Positions 46,501-59,268 of a DNA stretch of 64,000 nt are shown in pieces. A program made the position numbers and the translations under genes. Under the pieces are notes generated by a model. It did no database searches. It was not told where the DNA came from and saw only the letters and a program-made list of their open reading frames with translations. Position 1 is the first letter of the stretch; the number at the start of each line of letters is the position of its first letter. Origin of the DNA: Diplosphaera chodatii (taxonomy: Eukaryota; Chlorophyta; Trebouxiophyceae; Prasiolales; Stichococcaceae); contig JAALGY010000021.1 in assembly GCA_032358165.1 (NCBI GenBank), positions 620,001 through 684,000 on the forward strand. Direction: 5' to 3'.

Positions 46501-47372
46501 ACCTGTTCATACTGCGTGTATGCAGCACGCATCTTGTTGTTTAATCTGGTCGACTGCTGGGATGCGCAGACTGGCTCACGGGGTCCAGGCGCAGTGACCA
46601 GGCAGCTACAGGCGCAGCTGAGGTCGACGAGTATGCTGTCACCTCGATGGCCGACAGCATTGCCGCACTTGTTGCCGCCCGCGGCATGCTGTATGGCAAT
46701 GTGCACCAGGCGCCACGCAGGTGACCAACTTGTGATGAGCTGAGTGCACCTGTTGCATATAGATGAGCTGTCTGAAAGGCTGCTCTGTCTCTTCTGCGTT
46801 CTATGTTTCTGTGGACACTTGGACGGAAGCCTCTAACACCTTGCTCCTTGTGCAGATTCATGCAGATGCGAGCGCCAATTTTGTACGTCATGCAGCGGGG
46901 ACTGACCGCCAACAGCGCACAATTGGCAGCCATGGCAGAAGCCATGTACAGTACCAACTGCTTGATAGGGTACACCACTCCACTTCCACGCACTCGATGT
47001 GCAGTGTCATGGCATACGACTCAGTAGGCCAATGCCCGGATGTACATGCCTGTTGCAACATCGCGGTATGGTACTGCTGTCCGCAACATGTCATTTCCTA
47101 GCAGTCCAACGCAGACATTGTCGTACTCTTGCAGGCTGAGTGCCGGCATGGCGGCAGCACAAGTTATGCCCTTTGTGCGAGCGCTCACCGCTGCAGCACC
47201 CCATTCACATGCCAGCGCGCTTGGCCCCGCGCGCTGGCAGCGCCTGTGGCAGGGCCGGCTGGTGGAGGACAGGCACAGCTCAGGTGGAGCAGCAGAGACG
47301 ACGGTGGGGTGGCAAGATGGAGACGCCAGTGAAGGCGTGGACGGGGACGGCGACGCCATCGAGATGGTCTGA
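43542..47372 (+). CDS. RAD17: RAD17 checkpoint clamp loader (AAA+ ATPase)
   Basis: Replaces RFC1 in the RFC-like complex that loads the 9-1-1 clamp at damaged DNA. Exon 1 (43542-43622) encodes MKATAAESKRRKQKASPQK, a likely nuclear signal; ATG 43542 or 43548 could start it. Then WVQKHRPQNLKDIAVAKKKV, a RAD17 hallmark, and RVLLLT spliced to GPPGSGKTTLVRLLAEDLG (Walker A, 44279-44335), FESCEWRPSANVSWAE, and Walker B KLLVVEDLPH (about 44727-44756). MATESTGSGRAEDADSAS and HLNPVTAAATAGCLKGIA follow, then AAASAGDLRTAIGMLQML, the sensor-2 region. The C-terminal part has LTLFHALGKLLYNKR, matching human RAD17 'LFRALGKILY', then a long low-complexity linker with VIDLTD (46063-46080), NMPDFIADG, ADSIAALVAARGML, LYVMQRGLTANSAQLAAMA and an acidic tail ending DAIEMV. 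Exons were not all delimited. Confidence 0.93.
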
Positions 47373-47756
47373 GCGTGTGGTGGGCAGCATGTGGTATACA
47401 AAGTCCCAGGCATGCATGGCATATTGTATAGGCATGGCCGCGGTTCATGTCGGGGTCAGTCCAGCTGTTTCACCAGTTGGTTACAAGCACAAATTTGTAC
47501 AGCCTTAGTATGTCAGGTTCTAGGGAGTGCTGCAGCATCTGTACAAAGGCATTTGGTATTACGCGAGCAGCAGCAGCACCTCAAAGCAGACCAAGGTGAT
47601 TGAGATTGGTACCCCAAAGCACCCACAAACACCTGTCGTGAACGTCTGCCCCAGCAGGCAACAAAATGCTTCGTGTCTCCCAGTTCAATGCTGAAAGCTG
47701 CATGCCATGCCTCAATTGCTTAGTCCGCATGCACTCCCTGGCTGACGAGGCAGCTG
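47373..47756. other. Convergent 3' intergenic region, RAD17 / TPR gene
   Basis: Nothing coding recognised. A minus-strand TGTAA near 47480 could serve the TPR gene. Confidence 0.4.
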
Positions 47757-49367
47757 TCATCGGCCCGTCCTTGCGCTGTAGATGGCCAGGCTAATGCCAA
47801 GGATGCTGCTGGCCCACCACACATACCGGTTCTGCGTCCACTTTGGCGGGGTGGTGTCCCAAAACTGCTCCTCCAGCGACTTCTTCCGCTTTTTCTCCAT
47901 GACCGCCGTCGGCACAGGCGGCCGCACATACCGCCGCCCTGGCACCCTGCGTGTGTGAGCTTGTCTTCATATGCTTCCCACAAGATGGTAGATATTTTTC
48001 AAACGCTCAAGAGACAGACACAGACTTTCATACAAGCAATGGCAGTCTCAGTGCGGCAACATGCCGTGCAGAATGTGACACGGCGCACTTCTTGCGCTCT
48101 TCGATCTGCAGGACGGGGATCTTCACGACCTCGTCCGGCCCGCGCTTCAGCTTTGGCGCTTGCATGAAGCGCAGGTTGTATGCCTGCTGCTGCACCTTCT
48201 TCAATGGATGCGTCTCCTCAATCTGCAGCGGAGGACCGCAGATGACACCACAATGCCTTGGACATTTACTGCCATAGTGAATACAATGCATGGCAGTCCG
48301 TGCACACGAGTCAGCACCAACCAACCTTTTTGTACAGGTCGATGCAATCTGCATCACGCCCAACTGCCTGCAAGCCGCAGCACACTGACAGTCAGCACCA
48401 CGCAGCGTTGCACAGGCCTTCAACATCCGCAGGGCTGCTGCCATCGCTGACCGCACCTGGTATGCTAGCGCCAGCCACAGCTGGATGTCACCCCCTAGCC
48501 TGCTCATCCACCCCTCCTCATTCAGCGCCTTCTCAAAGTACCTCACAGAGTCCTGATACCGCCCCTTCTCATACGCTCGCTTTCCTGCGATAGCATTCAG
48601 CAAATCGTACTGGTATTGCATGCAGCATGTCATGTGTCCACGTCTTCACCCGGAATTTTGTGCGCAGCACTCACACAAGAATCAATGCCCAAGCCTACCT
48701 AGGTTGAATATGCCGCTGCGGGCCTCCTCGTCTGCACGCTGCTGTTCTTGCTCCTGATCATAACAGCAGGAGTGACGCTATGGCAGAGTTCACCGTTTGC
48801 ACATAGTATACTTTTAAGCTCCAGGGTACGACCAAGCAAAGCAGCACACGGCGCACCTGCTTCAGCTTGGCGCCAAGCTTGTCCTTGTACTTCTCCTGCA
48901 CCTCGGTGAGGGGCCCATCGAAGCCCAGCTCCTCGAGGCCGTGCCGCTCCTGCTCGCCGTCAGAGTCCTCATCCTCCTCCTCCTCGTCAAGGCCATTCCC
49001 GGCCGCGGGGCTGGCCGCCTGCCGGATCTCCTGATTGTCCGACGACTCTCCTGCAGGTGCGGCGGGCGCTGCTGATCAGCCAGTGCTGAACAGAGTTGTT
49101 TGCTCCCACCGCCTCGTCATATACTGCTGAAAACGTGAGTTGCGCCGCCGCACCTTTGTAGAGCTCGGCGCTCTGGCCAGGCTGCGGCTGCCTGTCGCTG
49201 TCCGCAGCTCTGGAAATCTGCGACCTTCTGCAAAGTTGCGATCTCCGCAGCTCGAATCGTCGAGCTTGCGTCTGCTTGTACAGCACACGCGGACTGCACG
49301 CCGAATCGCGTGGATGGTGCGGTGATTGGTGCGCACAGCCTGTGTCAAGTGTCAGTGCTGCTCGCAT
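47757..49367 (-). CDS. Plastid TPR-domain membrane protein
   Basis: ATG 49365-49367 starts MRAALTLDTGCAHQSPHHPR, an Arg/Ser/Gln-rich transit-like segment ending QPGQSAELYK. An acidic exon follows (DEEEEDEDSDGEQERHG), then FDGPLTEVQEKYKDKLGAKL. The TPR region has GKRAYEKGRYQDSVRYFEKA, RLGGDIQLWLALAYQ and AVGRDADCIDLYK, then IEETHPLKKVQQQAYNLRFM and MQAPKLKRGPDEVVKIPVL. The last exon carries KSLEEQFWDTTPPKWTQNR and a C-terminal hydrophobic helix (VWWASSILGISLAIYS), stopping at 47757. This layout fits a group of plant and algal plastid TPR proteins with a C-terminal membrane anchor, probably thylakoid; related factors take part in photosystem assembly, but no specific role can be assigned here. 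Confidence 0.82.
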
Positions 49368-49736
49368 GGCCGACCGTGGCTGATGCACCGCGAACGACGG
49401 CGCTGAGCAGTAGCATGCGCGCTTGCAGACTTGCGCTTGCGTACACGGGCAGGTTGCTGTCACATGCATGCGTAATTTCAGGACAAGTTCAGTGCTTCAG
49501 TCAGACGAGCATTTCACTCCAGGGGTTGGCTGCCTGATGTCGGAACTGCAAGGGCATGGTAACCCCGCGGCAGCCGCATTCTGCGCATCATAACGGTCAG
49601 ATATGTTCACTTGCATCCTTGGACGCACTAGAAATGATCCTCCAGGTGGAAGGTGCACATGCGCGGAAGGCGGCGCCTGCGGAAATGCGTGCATGACTGT
49701 GTCTGGATGTGTTGATAGAGTCACCTGACCTTCATC
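49368..49736. promoter_or_regulatory. Divergent intergenic region, TPR gene / DHX37
   Basis: 369 bp between divergent starts, no coding signal; probable shared promoter region. Confidence 0.4.
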
Positions 49737-52700
49737 ATGGGACAGCCGCACAAGAAGTCGAAGCGTGCTCGCAAGGAACGCGATAAGAACTCGCTCCGCC
49801 AGAAACGGCCGCGCACAGATGGAGGCGGCTCAGCGGCTGCTCCACTGCTGGATGCAGAATCGACAGAACAGTGAGCAATTCATGGTCAGATGACTGTCTG
49901 CTTGCATCGCTTCCGTGCATGTGCTACGAGACATACGTGCCCTTTACATGCCACTGCATCGGCATCCAGGGATGACGCCAACGGCAGCAATGCGCTCGTC
50001 ATGCAAGCACGGCATGGAGTAGAGGTGCAGTCCTTGACACTGGTCAGCATGTCGCACCGACTGTATCATGTCCGTGAAGCTGCTTTGTTGTGCTGGGCCC
50101 AACATGTGGCAACCACCTTGCAAGCATAATCAGGAGGTGGCGGCTGTGACTCCCCAGGGTTTGGCCGCGGAGCCTGTGGCAGCGGCAGCAGCATCGCAGC
50201 CGCCGCCAAAGCTGTCGAAGGCCGCGCGCCGCAAGGTCGCGCAGCTGCAGCGCGACAAGGCGGCCCGTGCACAGCGCGCCGGGGTGCTGGCTGCCCTGTC
50301 AGAAGCCGCAATCCCTGCAGACCAGGTCAACTTGACACATGCTGGGCCGGCAATCCCTTGCATCACATGCTTCGGTATTCGTTGTCGAGGTTTCCAGGCT
50401 GCTTGCCTTACTGCTCTGGTCGGGCTGCACGGCGACGGGGCTGGCCGCTGTGCAGGCAGCGCTGCTGAGGGCCACGGCGCATCGCGGGCAGCGGCCCACC
50501 AAGCGGCAGCGGCTGCGGCAGGAGCTGCTGGCACAGCGCCTCGGTGTTGCGCTGCAGGTGACAGTGTGCCCCTTCAGTCATCAACTCAGCACCCATCACA
50601 GGAGCAGCCTTGCATCGTGCTGAGGGCGGCTCGGCTTGCCCGCGCAAGTGGGCTCCCCGGATGTTGCAGATCGAAAGCTGCAGCATCTGTTGGCTGCGCG
50701 GTGAGCTGCATGTGCTGCGCGTCAAGCAGTGAACGTGCACAGGCCTGAACAGCTAGCCTGTGCACACGACAGGACGGCGGTGCTGGCGGCGCGGGGCTGG
50801 AGGTGGATAGGCAGCTGGCTGTGCAGGAGGGTATGTCAGATGCATCTGGGTCAGATGCAGAGGCAGCAGCTGGCAGGCAAACGCTGCAGCGCAATGGCAG
50901 GCAGCCGCAGGCAGAAGCGCAAACTGCAGGGCGCATGCAGCAGCACAGCGGCAACAGCAGCTCAGACACAGAGGAAGCACCGCCTAGCAGGCAAGCATGG
51001 ACCTGGCAAGACACGCCTTTGTTGATCGGTCCGTCACGTCATGTCAGCGTCGTATGGAGATTGCTCACCCCAGCTTGCTTTGCTCAGAAGCCACCTCCTT
51101 CAGACATCTGCTGTGGCACGTGCCTTGCAGAGGTGCGCCGCTGCCCCTGCCGGCACCCGCGCAACCACGGCAGCTGTCCCCCGAGGAGCAGCGCAGGGCA
51201 CTGGAGGCCCTGCGAAAGGAGCTGGGCCTGACAGGTGGCCACACTGCAGTTTTCATGTGTAGCCAAATGTTCTGCAGCGCCCGTAACCATGCTCGTATAA
51301 CCTGGGCTGGACGCAGTATCTGGCAGCGCTCCCGCCGACCCAAACTCGCACCGTTATTCATGCTGCAGATGATGCCCCGGCCGCTGCCATGCAGCCACTG
51401 GCGCAGGATGCCGGCAGTGCCCGTGTGGTGCAGGTCCAGCGCCCACCAGACATTGCAGAGGCGCGGCAGGTGACAGATCACACGGACGATGGACGGCACG
51501 GCCCGTCGTGGTGCAAGCAGGGAGGGTAATGGAGCGGTGCTGCCATGCTCCGCCTTCACTTCTGCTCCTGCAGCAGTGGATGCCGTGACGTGCAGGGGCT
51601 GCCGATCGTGGGCATGGAGCAGGAAGTCATGGAGGCGGTGACCGCGCACGACATCGTGCTGCTGTGCGGCGAGACCGGGTGTGGCAAGACAACCCAGGTG
51701 GGTTTTCCTTACCATGCTGCCAGGAGGTCGCTTCACCCTCGGTGGGCCACCTTTGGACATGACAATTGTTTGTACAGCCAGCCACGTCAGCTTGGTGACT
51801 GTGTGGCCACATGGTGAGCGCAGGTGCCGCAGTTCCTGTATGAGGCCGGGTACGGCTGCGCGGGGTTCCCGGAGCGCGCCGGCATGATCGGCGTGACACA
51901 GCCGCGCCGCGTGGCGGCCGTCAGCACAGCGACGCGGGTGGCGCAGGAGCTCGGCGGCGCTGTGGGTGAAACCGTCGGCTACCAGGTGACTTCTCTGATT
52001 CACACTGCAGCGAAGAGGGGTTTCATGTTACCTCCAGTTGCAAAACGACTACAGCAAGCGTGGCTTTCGGTTTCCACTGCTCCTGCTTCACGGATGCAAG
52101 GACCAACGCTGATGTTGCGCATGCCATGTGCTGATGACACTAGGTACGGTATGACCGGGCGGTGGGCGGCGCGACGGCCATCAAGTTCATGACGGATGGC
52201 ATCCTGATGAGGGAGGTGCAGGACGACTTCCTGCTGCGGAAGTACTCGGTGGTCGTCATCGACGAGGCGCATGAGCGGTCCCTCAACACCGACCTGCTGC
52301 TCGGTGTGCAGCATGCCTGTTGTTCCAATATCAAACTCCCTGCTGCAGCAGATGTTTCCAGCTGTTGCGGGACATGCCACCCCAGACTGTGCCTGAGATG
52401 CAGCACAAGCGGACTGACACTCTGCGAGCGACATCGTCCCAGCATGAAGCTTGCTGGCGGGTGCAGGGCTGCTGTCGCGGGTGGTGCCGCTGCGCCGCAG
52501 GCTGGCCGACGCCGGCGGCGGCGCACCCCTCAAGCTGCTCATCATGTCCGCCACGCTGCGCCTGGAGGACTTTGCCGACAACCGCAGGTGCGCCCCCGGC
52601 GGCCTCCGTGCAGCAGAACGTGGACAGCGATGGTTGTTTCCTTGCGCCACGATTCAGTTTGCTGAGCTGCTATCATGAAGCATGCCATCAGCATCCTTGA

Positions 52701-55700
52701 TGGCATCCTTACGCATGGCATCGTTCTTCACTGCCGACATGCGCATACACCATGCCGGTGCACTGACCAGCATGTCCCCCTGCAGGCTCTTCCCTGTGCC
52801 GCCGCCGGTGGTGCATGTGCCGGCGCGCCAGTACCCCGTCACGCTGCACTTCGCGCGGCGCACAGAGCTGCACGACTACGTGGGCGCCGCCTTCAAGAAG
52901 GTGCCCACATCCACGATTTTCAGTCACGCTTCCACATGCTGCCTGCTCTGCTGCGCTGGGGCCAAGCTATCTGCAGCTCTGCAAATCTTGAGCTCGCCTG
53001 AACTGCCGTTCTGCACTTGCAGGTGCGGCAGATCCACCGGCAGCTGCCCGCGGGCGGCGTCCTGGTGTTCGTCACGGGCCAGCGGGAGGTGGAGCACCTG
53101 GTGGCCCGCCTGCGCGCCGCCCTCGCGCCCCCAGCCGCCACGGCGCCCGGCGCCACCGAGACCCCGCCCACGCCCGCCGATGAGGTGCACGGCCCCGCCT
53201 ACCGGGCTGGCCCTTTGCAACGCTGGCCGGCTGCTGCATGCGCCTCACAGCCTTTGCTCAGTGTTGACGCTGACACGCTCGCGATGCGCTGGCTGCAGGC
53301 CGACACGGAGGCGGAGCTGGCGGGCGCGGACGCCGCGGAGCGCGACGCCGACGCCAGCGACCCCGCGCTGGACCCTGCTGACTATGAGGAGGTGCCTGTC
53401 ACTGCTGTCCAGCACCTGGGTCTTCCCATGGCAGCCATTAACATAACATCAAGCATGCAGCAGCCCTGTGTGGCAGTGTTTGCACACACGGCAACTACGT
53501 CCCAGGTCGACGACGAGGAGCTGCTGGAGGATGGGGACGAGGAGGAGGAGACGCGGCTGCTGGGCGGCGGCGGCTTCACGCCCGAGCAGCTGGCCGCGGC
53601 ACAGGCGCGCCTGCAGGCGGAGACGGTGGGCGCGGTGCCTCCGCCAGGCGTGACTGTCATGCTGCTGCAGCACTAAAAACCGATCATGCACTGGCAACTT
53701 GAAGCTGCTGATGGAGTAAGTGATGCTCCGGCAGGGCATACCTGTGGCGGGCTCTGCGGAGGCGCAGCCTCCACCTGTGCACGTGCTGCCGCTGTACGCG
53801 ATGCTGCCGGCGGCGCAGCAGGCGCGCGTGTTTGCGCCGCCACCAAGCGGCCACCGGCTGATCGTGGTGGCCACCAACGTCGCCGAGACCTCCCTCACCA
53901 TCCCAGGTGCTGCACCCGAGCATGGTGGCCATGTGCTCACGCGAGGCAGTGGTGGTCAGCCGGCATGGTCAGATGGCTGTGGGCACTTACGCAGTCCAAA
54001 CTGATGCACTGCCCAAGAGCTGCCCAAACATCTGCAAGGCACGCCGCTGCGCCTGGTCGGCGATGCTCCCCATTGATGGCAGTCGTGCTGCTGCTCCAGG
54101 CATTCGCTACGTGGTGGATGCGGGGCGCTCCAAGCAGCGGCTGCTGGAGGGCGGCGGGGGGCTGGCCCGCTTCGAGGTGCGCTGGATCAGCCAGGCGGCC
54201 GCGGCGCAGCGCTCCGGCCGCGCCGGCCGCACCGGGCCCGGCCATTGCTACAGGTCGGGCGCCGCGGAAGCCATCTGTACATTGCGCAGATGTGCGCAGA
54301 CCGAGTTGCAATCTGTCCAGGCAGTTTGCCAGTTTGCATTTCAGTGTTGCCGATAGAATGCCTTTGTCAGAGCTTTGGCTAAGATACAAGGAACCTCCGG
54401 CAAGGTCATTAGGCAGGATGGCGTTGTAGTGCGAAGTCTGCGACCGTCGCAAGGCTTCAAGACCAGCAGCACGCCTGTCCAGCCGTCTCATGCGTGGGCG
54501 GCCTGCTGCGCCCGCAGGCTGTACTCGTCGGCGGTGTTCGACGGCACCTTCCCGCGCCACGGGCCGCCCGAGATCGCCAACACCACGCTGGAGGGCGTGG
54601 TGCTGGCCATGAAGTCCCTCGCCATCGACCGCGTCGCCAACTTCCCGTTCCCCTCCCCGCCGCCGCCCGCCGCCCTGCAGGTGCGCCGCCACGCTGCGGG
54701 CCAGCAGCTCGACGGCTTGCAGATGGCTTCGTCCTGCCTGGGCAGGGCCACACGCCTGTGACGGCCTGATGCTGGGGACCAACATGATGCAGAGTGCTGC
54801 ATCGGAACAGCTGGACTACGGGGCGGTAGTCCGGTGGCCTGTGAAGTGCAGGCAGCAACACATTCGAGGTGGCTGGCAGCTGCAGGGCGGCAGGCGGCAG
54901 CATGCTTGGAGGCGCAGGCCGCCACCTGTGATGCATGCGCTGGGGCTACCGAGCTGCAGGGATCTGATGCATGCTGGTGCCTGCGTGTACACCGTGCTGA
55001 TGCTGTTTCTGTGAACACCCAGGCGGCGGCGGCGTGCCTGGAGGCGCTGGGCGCGCTGCACCCCCGCAGCGGCCGCCTCACCGAGCGCGGCCGGGCGATG
55101 GCGCGGCTCCCCGTCACCCCCCGCCACGCCCGCATGCTGCTGCAGGCGCGTGCTGGGCACGGCTGGATCTGTGCAGGTCCACGGCGTCATGTGTCACCGT
55201 GTTTGCGGGATAGCCCAACGCGCCGTTCAGGTGCCTTGAGCATTACGGGCAGACGTGTGCCCTGCTCACTGTGTGCGACCAGTCCGGGGTCTCGGCCCCT
55301 TGCGTGCACCCTCAGAGGTGGTGCCATGCAGGCGGCCGAGGAGGATACAGCAGCAGGCAGCAGGAAGGGCGCCTCGCTGCCGCACGCCATCCTGCTGGCC
55401 GCGGCCATGTCCGTGGAGAACCCCTTCCTGCACTCCCTGAGTGGCGGCGGCGTCGGCGACACGGCAGCAGATGCTGCAGAAGGCGCAGCAAGCGGCAGAA
55501 GCAGCGACGCTGGTGCGACCTGCAAGCTGGCAGTGTGCTTCACTGCTGAAATGCTTGCGTGTACACCCAAAGTGGACACCGGTATTGTTTTATCCTTCGT
55601 GACACAGCTAGTGCTGTCGTGGTCGAGTCTGTGCTCTAAAATGTATTTTTGCACACAGCAGGCGGCGAGCGCAAGCGGGTGCGGCAGGCCCATGCGAAGC

Positions 55701-57642
55701 TGCAGCATGCGTCTGGCGATGCCCTGTCAGCGCTGAATGCACTCTGCGCCTACCTGGCGGTGCCGCCCAGAGCAGCAGACGCGTTCTGCAGGTGAGGCAG
55801 ACCATTGCATAAGGTTTCTTGGTGTGAGGTATGTGTCGGGTGTTGTCATACCCACACATCTAGGTTGTCACCCTTGTGACTTGTACTGAGCTGTGATCCT
55901 GTGATGGCCTCCTGTTGGTGTTTTCGTCCCTCGTGGCAGTACATCGAGTCACCGACGATGCAGCCAGCACTACAGCTCCGGCATACCCCCAAAACATCAA
56001 AGGGGTGCAGGCAGGAGGTGGCTGGAATGTGTTCCAGTAACTGGCCAGGCTGAGTTGCAGCAACTGCGGCATATATGCAGAGTACAGAAGTCATGTGCGA
56101 CGGATTGGGTGCTGGTGTCCGGTCCAAAATTGCAGTGCCAATCCCACTCGCTGGATTGTCATGTGATCCCCGCACGCCTGACGCCTCAGGGACAATGCCC
56201 TGGCGGCGCGCAGCCTGCGGGAGGCGGCGGCGCTGGCGGCACAGCTGCGGCGCATCGCGGCGGCGGCGGCGCGGCACGCCGGCATGGCGGCGCTGGCGAC
56301 TGCCGCCGGGGACCTGGGCCAGCAGCTGCCGACGGCGCCGCCGCTGCCGAGGGTGGCTGCTCGGCTGCGCCGCGCCTTGGCAGCCGGCTGGGCTGATCAG
56401 GTGTCTTGCTGCGAGTGCCCTGTACAGTGTGCCGAGGTGCATGGGGCGATATGATGGAAATGGGCCCTGCTTGAAGTGCTGCAGCCAGTGGACGCCCTGG
56501 AGCTTGCAGGTCAGTCGGCGGGTGACGACGGCGGAGCGGCTGCAGAGCCTGGCGGCGGGCGGCAAGGGCGGCAGCCGCGCCGTGCGTTACCAACCAGCAG
56601 CGACGGCGGCTCCCGAGCAGGTGTTCCTGCACCCGCGATCGGCGCTGGCGGCTGCGGCGCCAGACATCGCGGTGTACACAGAGCTGCTGCAGACGGAAAA
56701 GCGCGCGTACATGGCAGGCGGGTTGACGAGCCTGTAATGACATTCACGTCCCGTCTGGTGTCAGTGACACTAGTGCAGAGGCCACGAGTGCAGCCACTAT
56801 GGCCAGAAATTTGTCCTGCGATGGCCAGGTTTGGCACCCACTGTCGTGCAGGGGCCACTGCGATCGAGGCAGCGTGGCTGCTGGAGGTGGCGGCGCCGCT
56901 GTGCGAGGTGTCGGCCCCCCTGGAGGAGCCGCCCCCGCAGTACGACCCCAAGGCGGACGCTGTGCTCAGCTGGCACGATGTGAGCCACCCCCTCGCGCCC
57001 GGCCGGCCGCAGCCCTTGCTGTCCACCGCGAGTCCGAGCAGCATGGTCGTGAGTTCAGGTGCTTCGTAGCCTGTTGATGTTGTGCTGACATGGTGCTGGT
57101 AGTGACATGGTCTCTCATGACTGATGCAGGCGTCATTTGGGCGTCGGCAATGGCGGCTGCCACGGTGCCGACAGTTGCACCCTGACAGCGTGGCCCGTGC
57201 CGCCGCCTTTGCTGCGGCGCTACTGGCGGGGCGCGTGCTGGCTGCCTGCCAGCCGCTGGCGCCGCTGCTGCTCGACAAGCCCGGCAGCATGACCGCCGCA
57301 CACGCCCGTTACCTGCCCCGTGTCAGCGACATGCTGGCAGCGCTCGCGGCCAAGCGGGTCCGTGGTTGTCATGCATGGGCTGCACGATGCACAGTGTACT
57401 ATGCCCTCCTGACTCATGTCCTCCTGACTCATGGGGCAGATGCGGTTGTAGGCGCATGCTCGGCGATGCAGGTTGATCATGACGTCTGCGGACCTGCATC
57501 ACAGGTGGACAACAAGGCATCCCTGGCTGCAGCCTGGCGGGCCGACCCCAGCTTTCTGAGGCGCGAGATCTGCTCCTGGGTGCGTAAGGTAGCGGTGGTG
57601 GACGACCTGTGGCCTCAGCTGCTGGCGGAGGCACAGCTCTAG
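49737..57642 (+). CDS. DHX37: DHX37/Dhr1 (Ecm16)-type DEAH-box RNA helicase, ribosome biogenesis
   Basis: Nucleolar helicase that frees U3 snoRNA from pre-40S rRNA in yeast and animals. It starts [18 protein letters not shown], a basic nucleolar-type N-terminus, then [20 protein letters not shown]. Core motifs in order: [15 protein letters not shown] and motif [11 protein letters not shown] (51668-51697); [20 protein letters not shown] (Ia); [22 protein letters not shown] (52261-52272) with [24 protein letters not shown] (III); [37 protein letters not shown] (IV). A long acidic insert ([14 protein letters not shown]) precedes [37 protein letters not shown] (V) and [17 protein letters not shown] (VI). 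The HA2/winged-helix and OB regions follow with [48 protein letters not shown] and [13 protein letters not shown]. The end is [20 protein letters not shown], stop at 57642. Many introns; exon edges approximate. Confidence 0.94.
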
Positions 57643-59268
57643 TGGAGCAAATCTGGGCACCTGATTGTGCCGGCTGGACTACTTCGACGCCAGCATATTT
57701 GAGGCCACGCGTGCATGCAGCTATTGATAGCGTCACAGCCGTGTTGACATAATGTGTGCGAGCCTGTCCTCCAAGGGGCAAGCCCGTCACCTGCGAGATG
57801 CTTCCCTGCTTCGAACATCGCGCAGATCGCACTGGTAGTGCACTGATTACTCCTTCATCAGTCGGACCTGATGCACTCCAAGACATGCCGGTGTGGCCCT
57901 TGAACAACTGCACATGCTGCCTGCGTAGGCTCTGTTCCCTCGAATAATGTGATTGACACATCAGTCAATCTACGATACGTATGCGTCGGCATCAAGTTTG
58001 CAGGAACAAATTGTTCCGTAGCGTGTTGGTCAACGCTGCAAGACTGTACGTCCAGCTGCATGGTGACTCTCTTGCTGTTGTGCTTGTTCACGAGCAACCG
58101 GAACCTGGCAGGGTGCCAGGGTCATACCCCGCCGTGTTCGAACTCGTGAACGCACCGGCAGGTAGGCCAGGCTGCAGGTTTACACTTTGACTGAGTGGGC
58201 ACTGGGGCAAGAAAGAAGCAAGTGGTTGCGCTTCAGGTGATGCATGTGGTTATTCAGGCATCACAAGCCCACGAGTCATGCCATGACGCACCGGCAAGTG
58301 GCAGTGCGAGGGGTGCCAAAACCTGACTTCCACCCCTGGATTCACAGCCAACACTGCAGCGCGTCTGGCCGTCTGCAGCCTGAGATCGGCTGACGCGACC
58401 ACAGACGCAGCGCGGCGTGAGAAGTAGGACGTGTCAATAAGCTTGCGCGGCAGCGGCGAGTTGTATTCACTGCAGAACACGGGGCCAAGGGCACCGCATC
58501 AGCCGTGTGCGCCCCCAATACACCGCACGCACTCTGCACTGCGCCTGGGCGGCTTTGACGCACTGCCCTGCTGAGGTACGCTCATATGTCCGAGCCTGCC
58601 GCCGGTTATTCGGGGCCAGCCCGAGCTGGTGGCCGTGAGCAAGGCTGGTCCTGGCAGCTCCCGGCTACGCGCCTGCGCTTTTTGCGGGCTGCACACTTCA
58701 CAGCCGACAGGTTGCGTAGCCAAGCTGGCAGACCCCAACGTTCCTGTCCATGCGCCGGCATTGTGCCCCCTGTCAGCTCTGCTGATGCGGCGGAATCCGG
58801 CGGAGAACCTGCGCGGGTTGCCAGGCACAGTGTCCTAGCGTCAGCAGGGTGCCAGCTGCTCATCAGTCAGCCGCACCCCCGGCCCTCTCTTGCAATACTC
58901 GACATGATGTACCTTGTCGCGGCGGCGCCGCCGGCGTCTGGCTCCTTGCAGGACGCCACGCGACGCACTGTTGGCCGAGTGCGTGTTGAGGAACAGCTTC
59001 GATGCAGCTTGCCCCCGCGCGCGTGACGCGGATCGCCGCTGTCCCACGTCGTCTCATGCACAGAAGGCTCCTGTTGATTGCGCGTTCGGCAGCCGGGGCC
59101 CCCCAGGCGGACCAGCACGCCGGTTGTCCCCTGCCCCACTGCACCTGCTTTCGCTTCTGAAACCCCTTGAGTCAAGGACCTCGATTTGTCCGCAGACGGC
59201 CGTGCGGCGTGCGCCTGGGATGCTGGCACGCGGCGAGTGAGCTGTCAGCTGCGGCGCCGGCGCCGGGC
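57643..59268. other. 1.6-kb region between DHX37 and the bZIP gene, coding content unresolved
   Basis: Two weak coding-like stretches: plus 58030-58164 (RVPGSYPAVFELVNAPAG before a GT donor), and minus about 58588 down to 58251, where MSVPQQGSASKPPRRSAECV could splice in phase to EYNSPLPRKLIDTSYFSRRA via a roughly 55-bp intron. Neither has a known family. The remainder probably holds the DHX37 3' UTR and the bZIP promoter/5' UTR. Confidence 0.35.
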
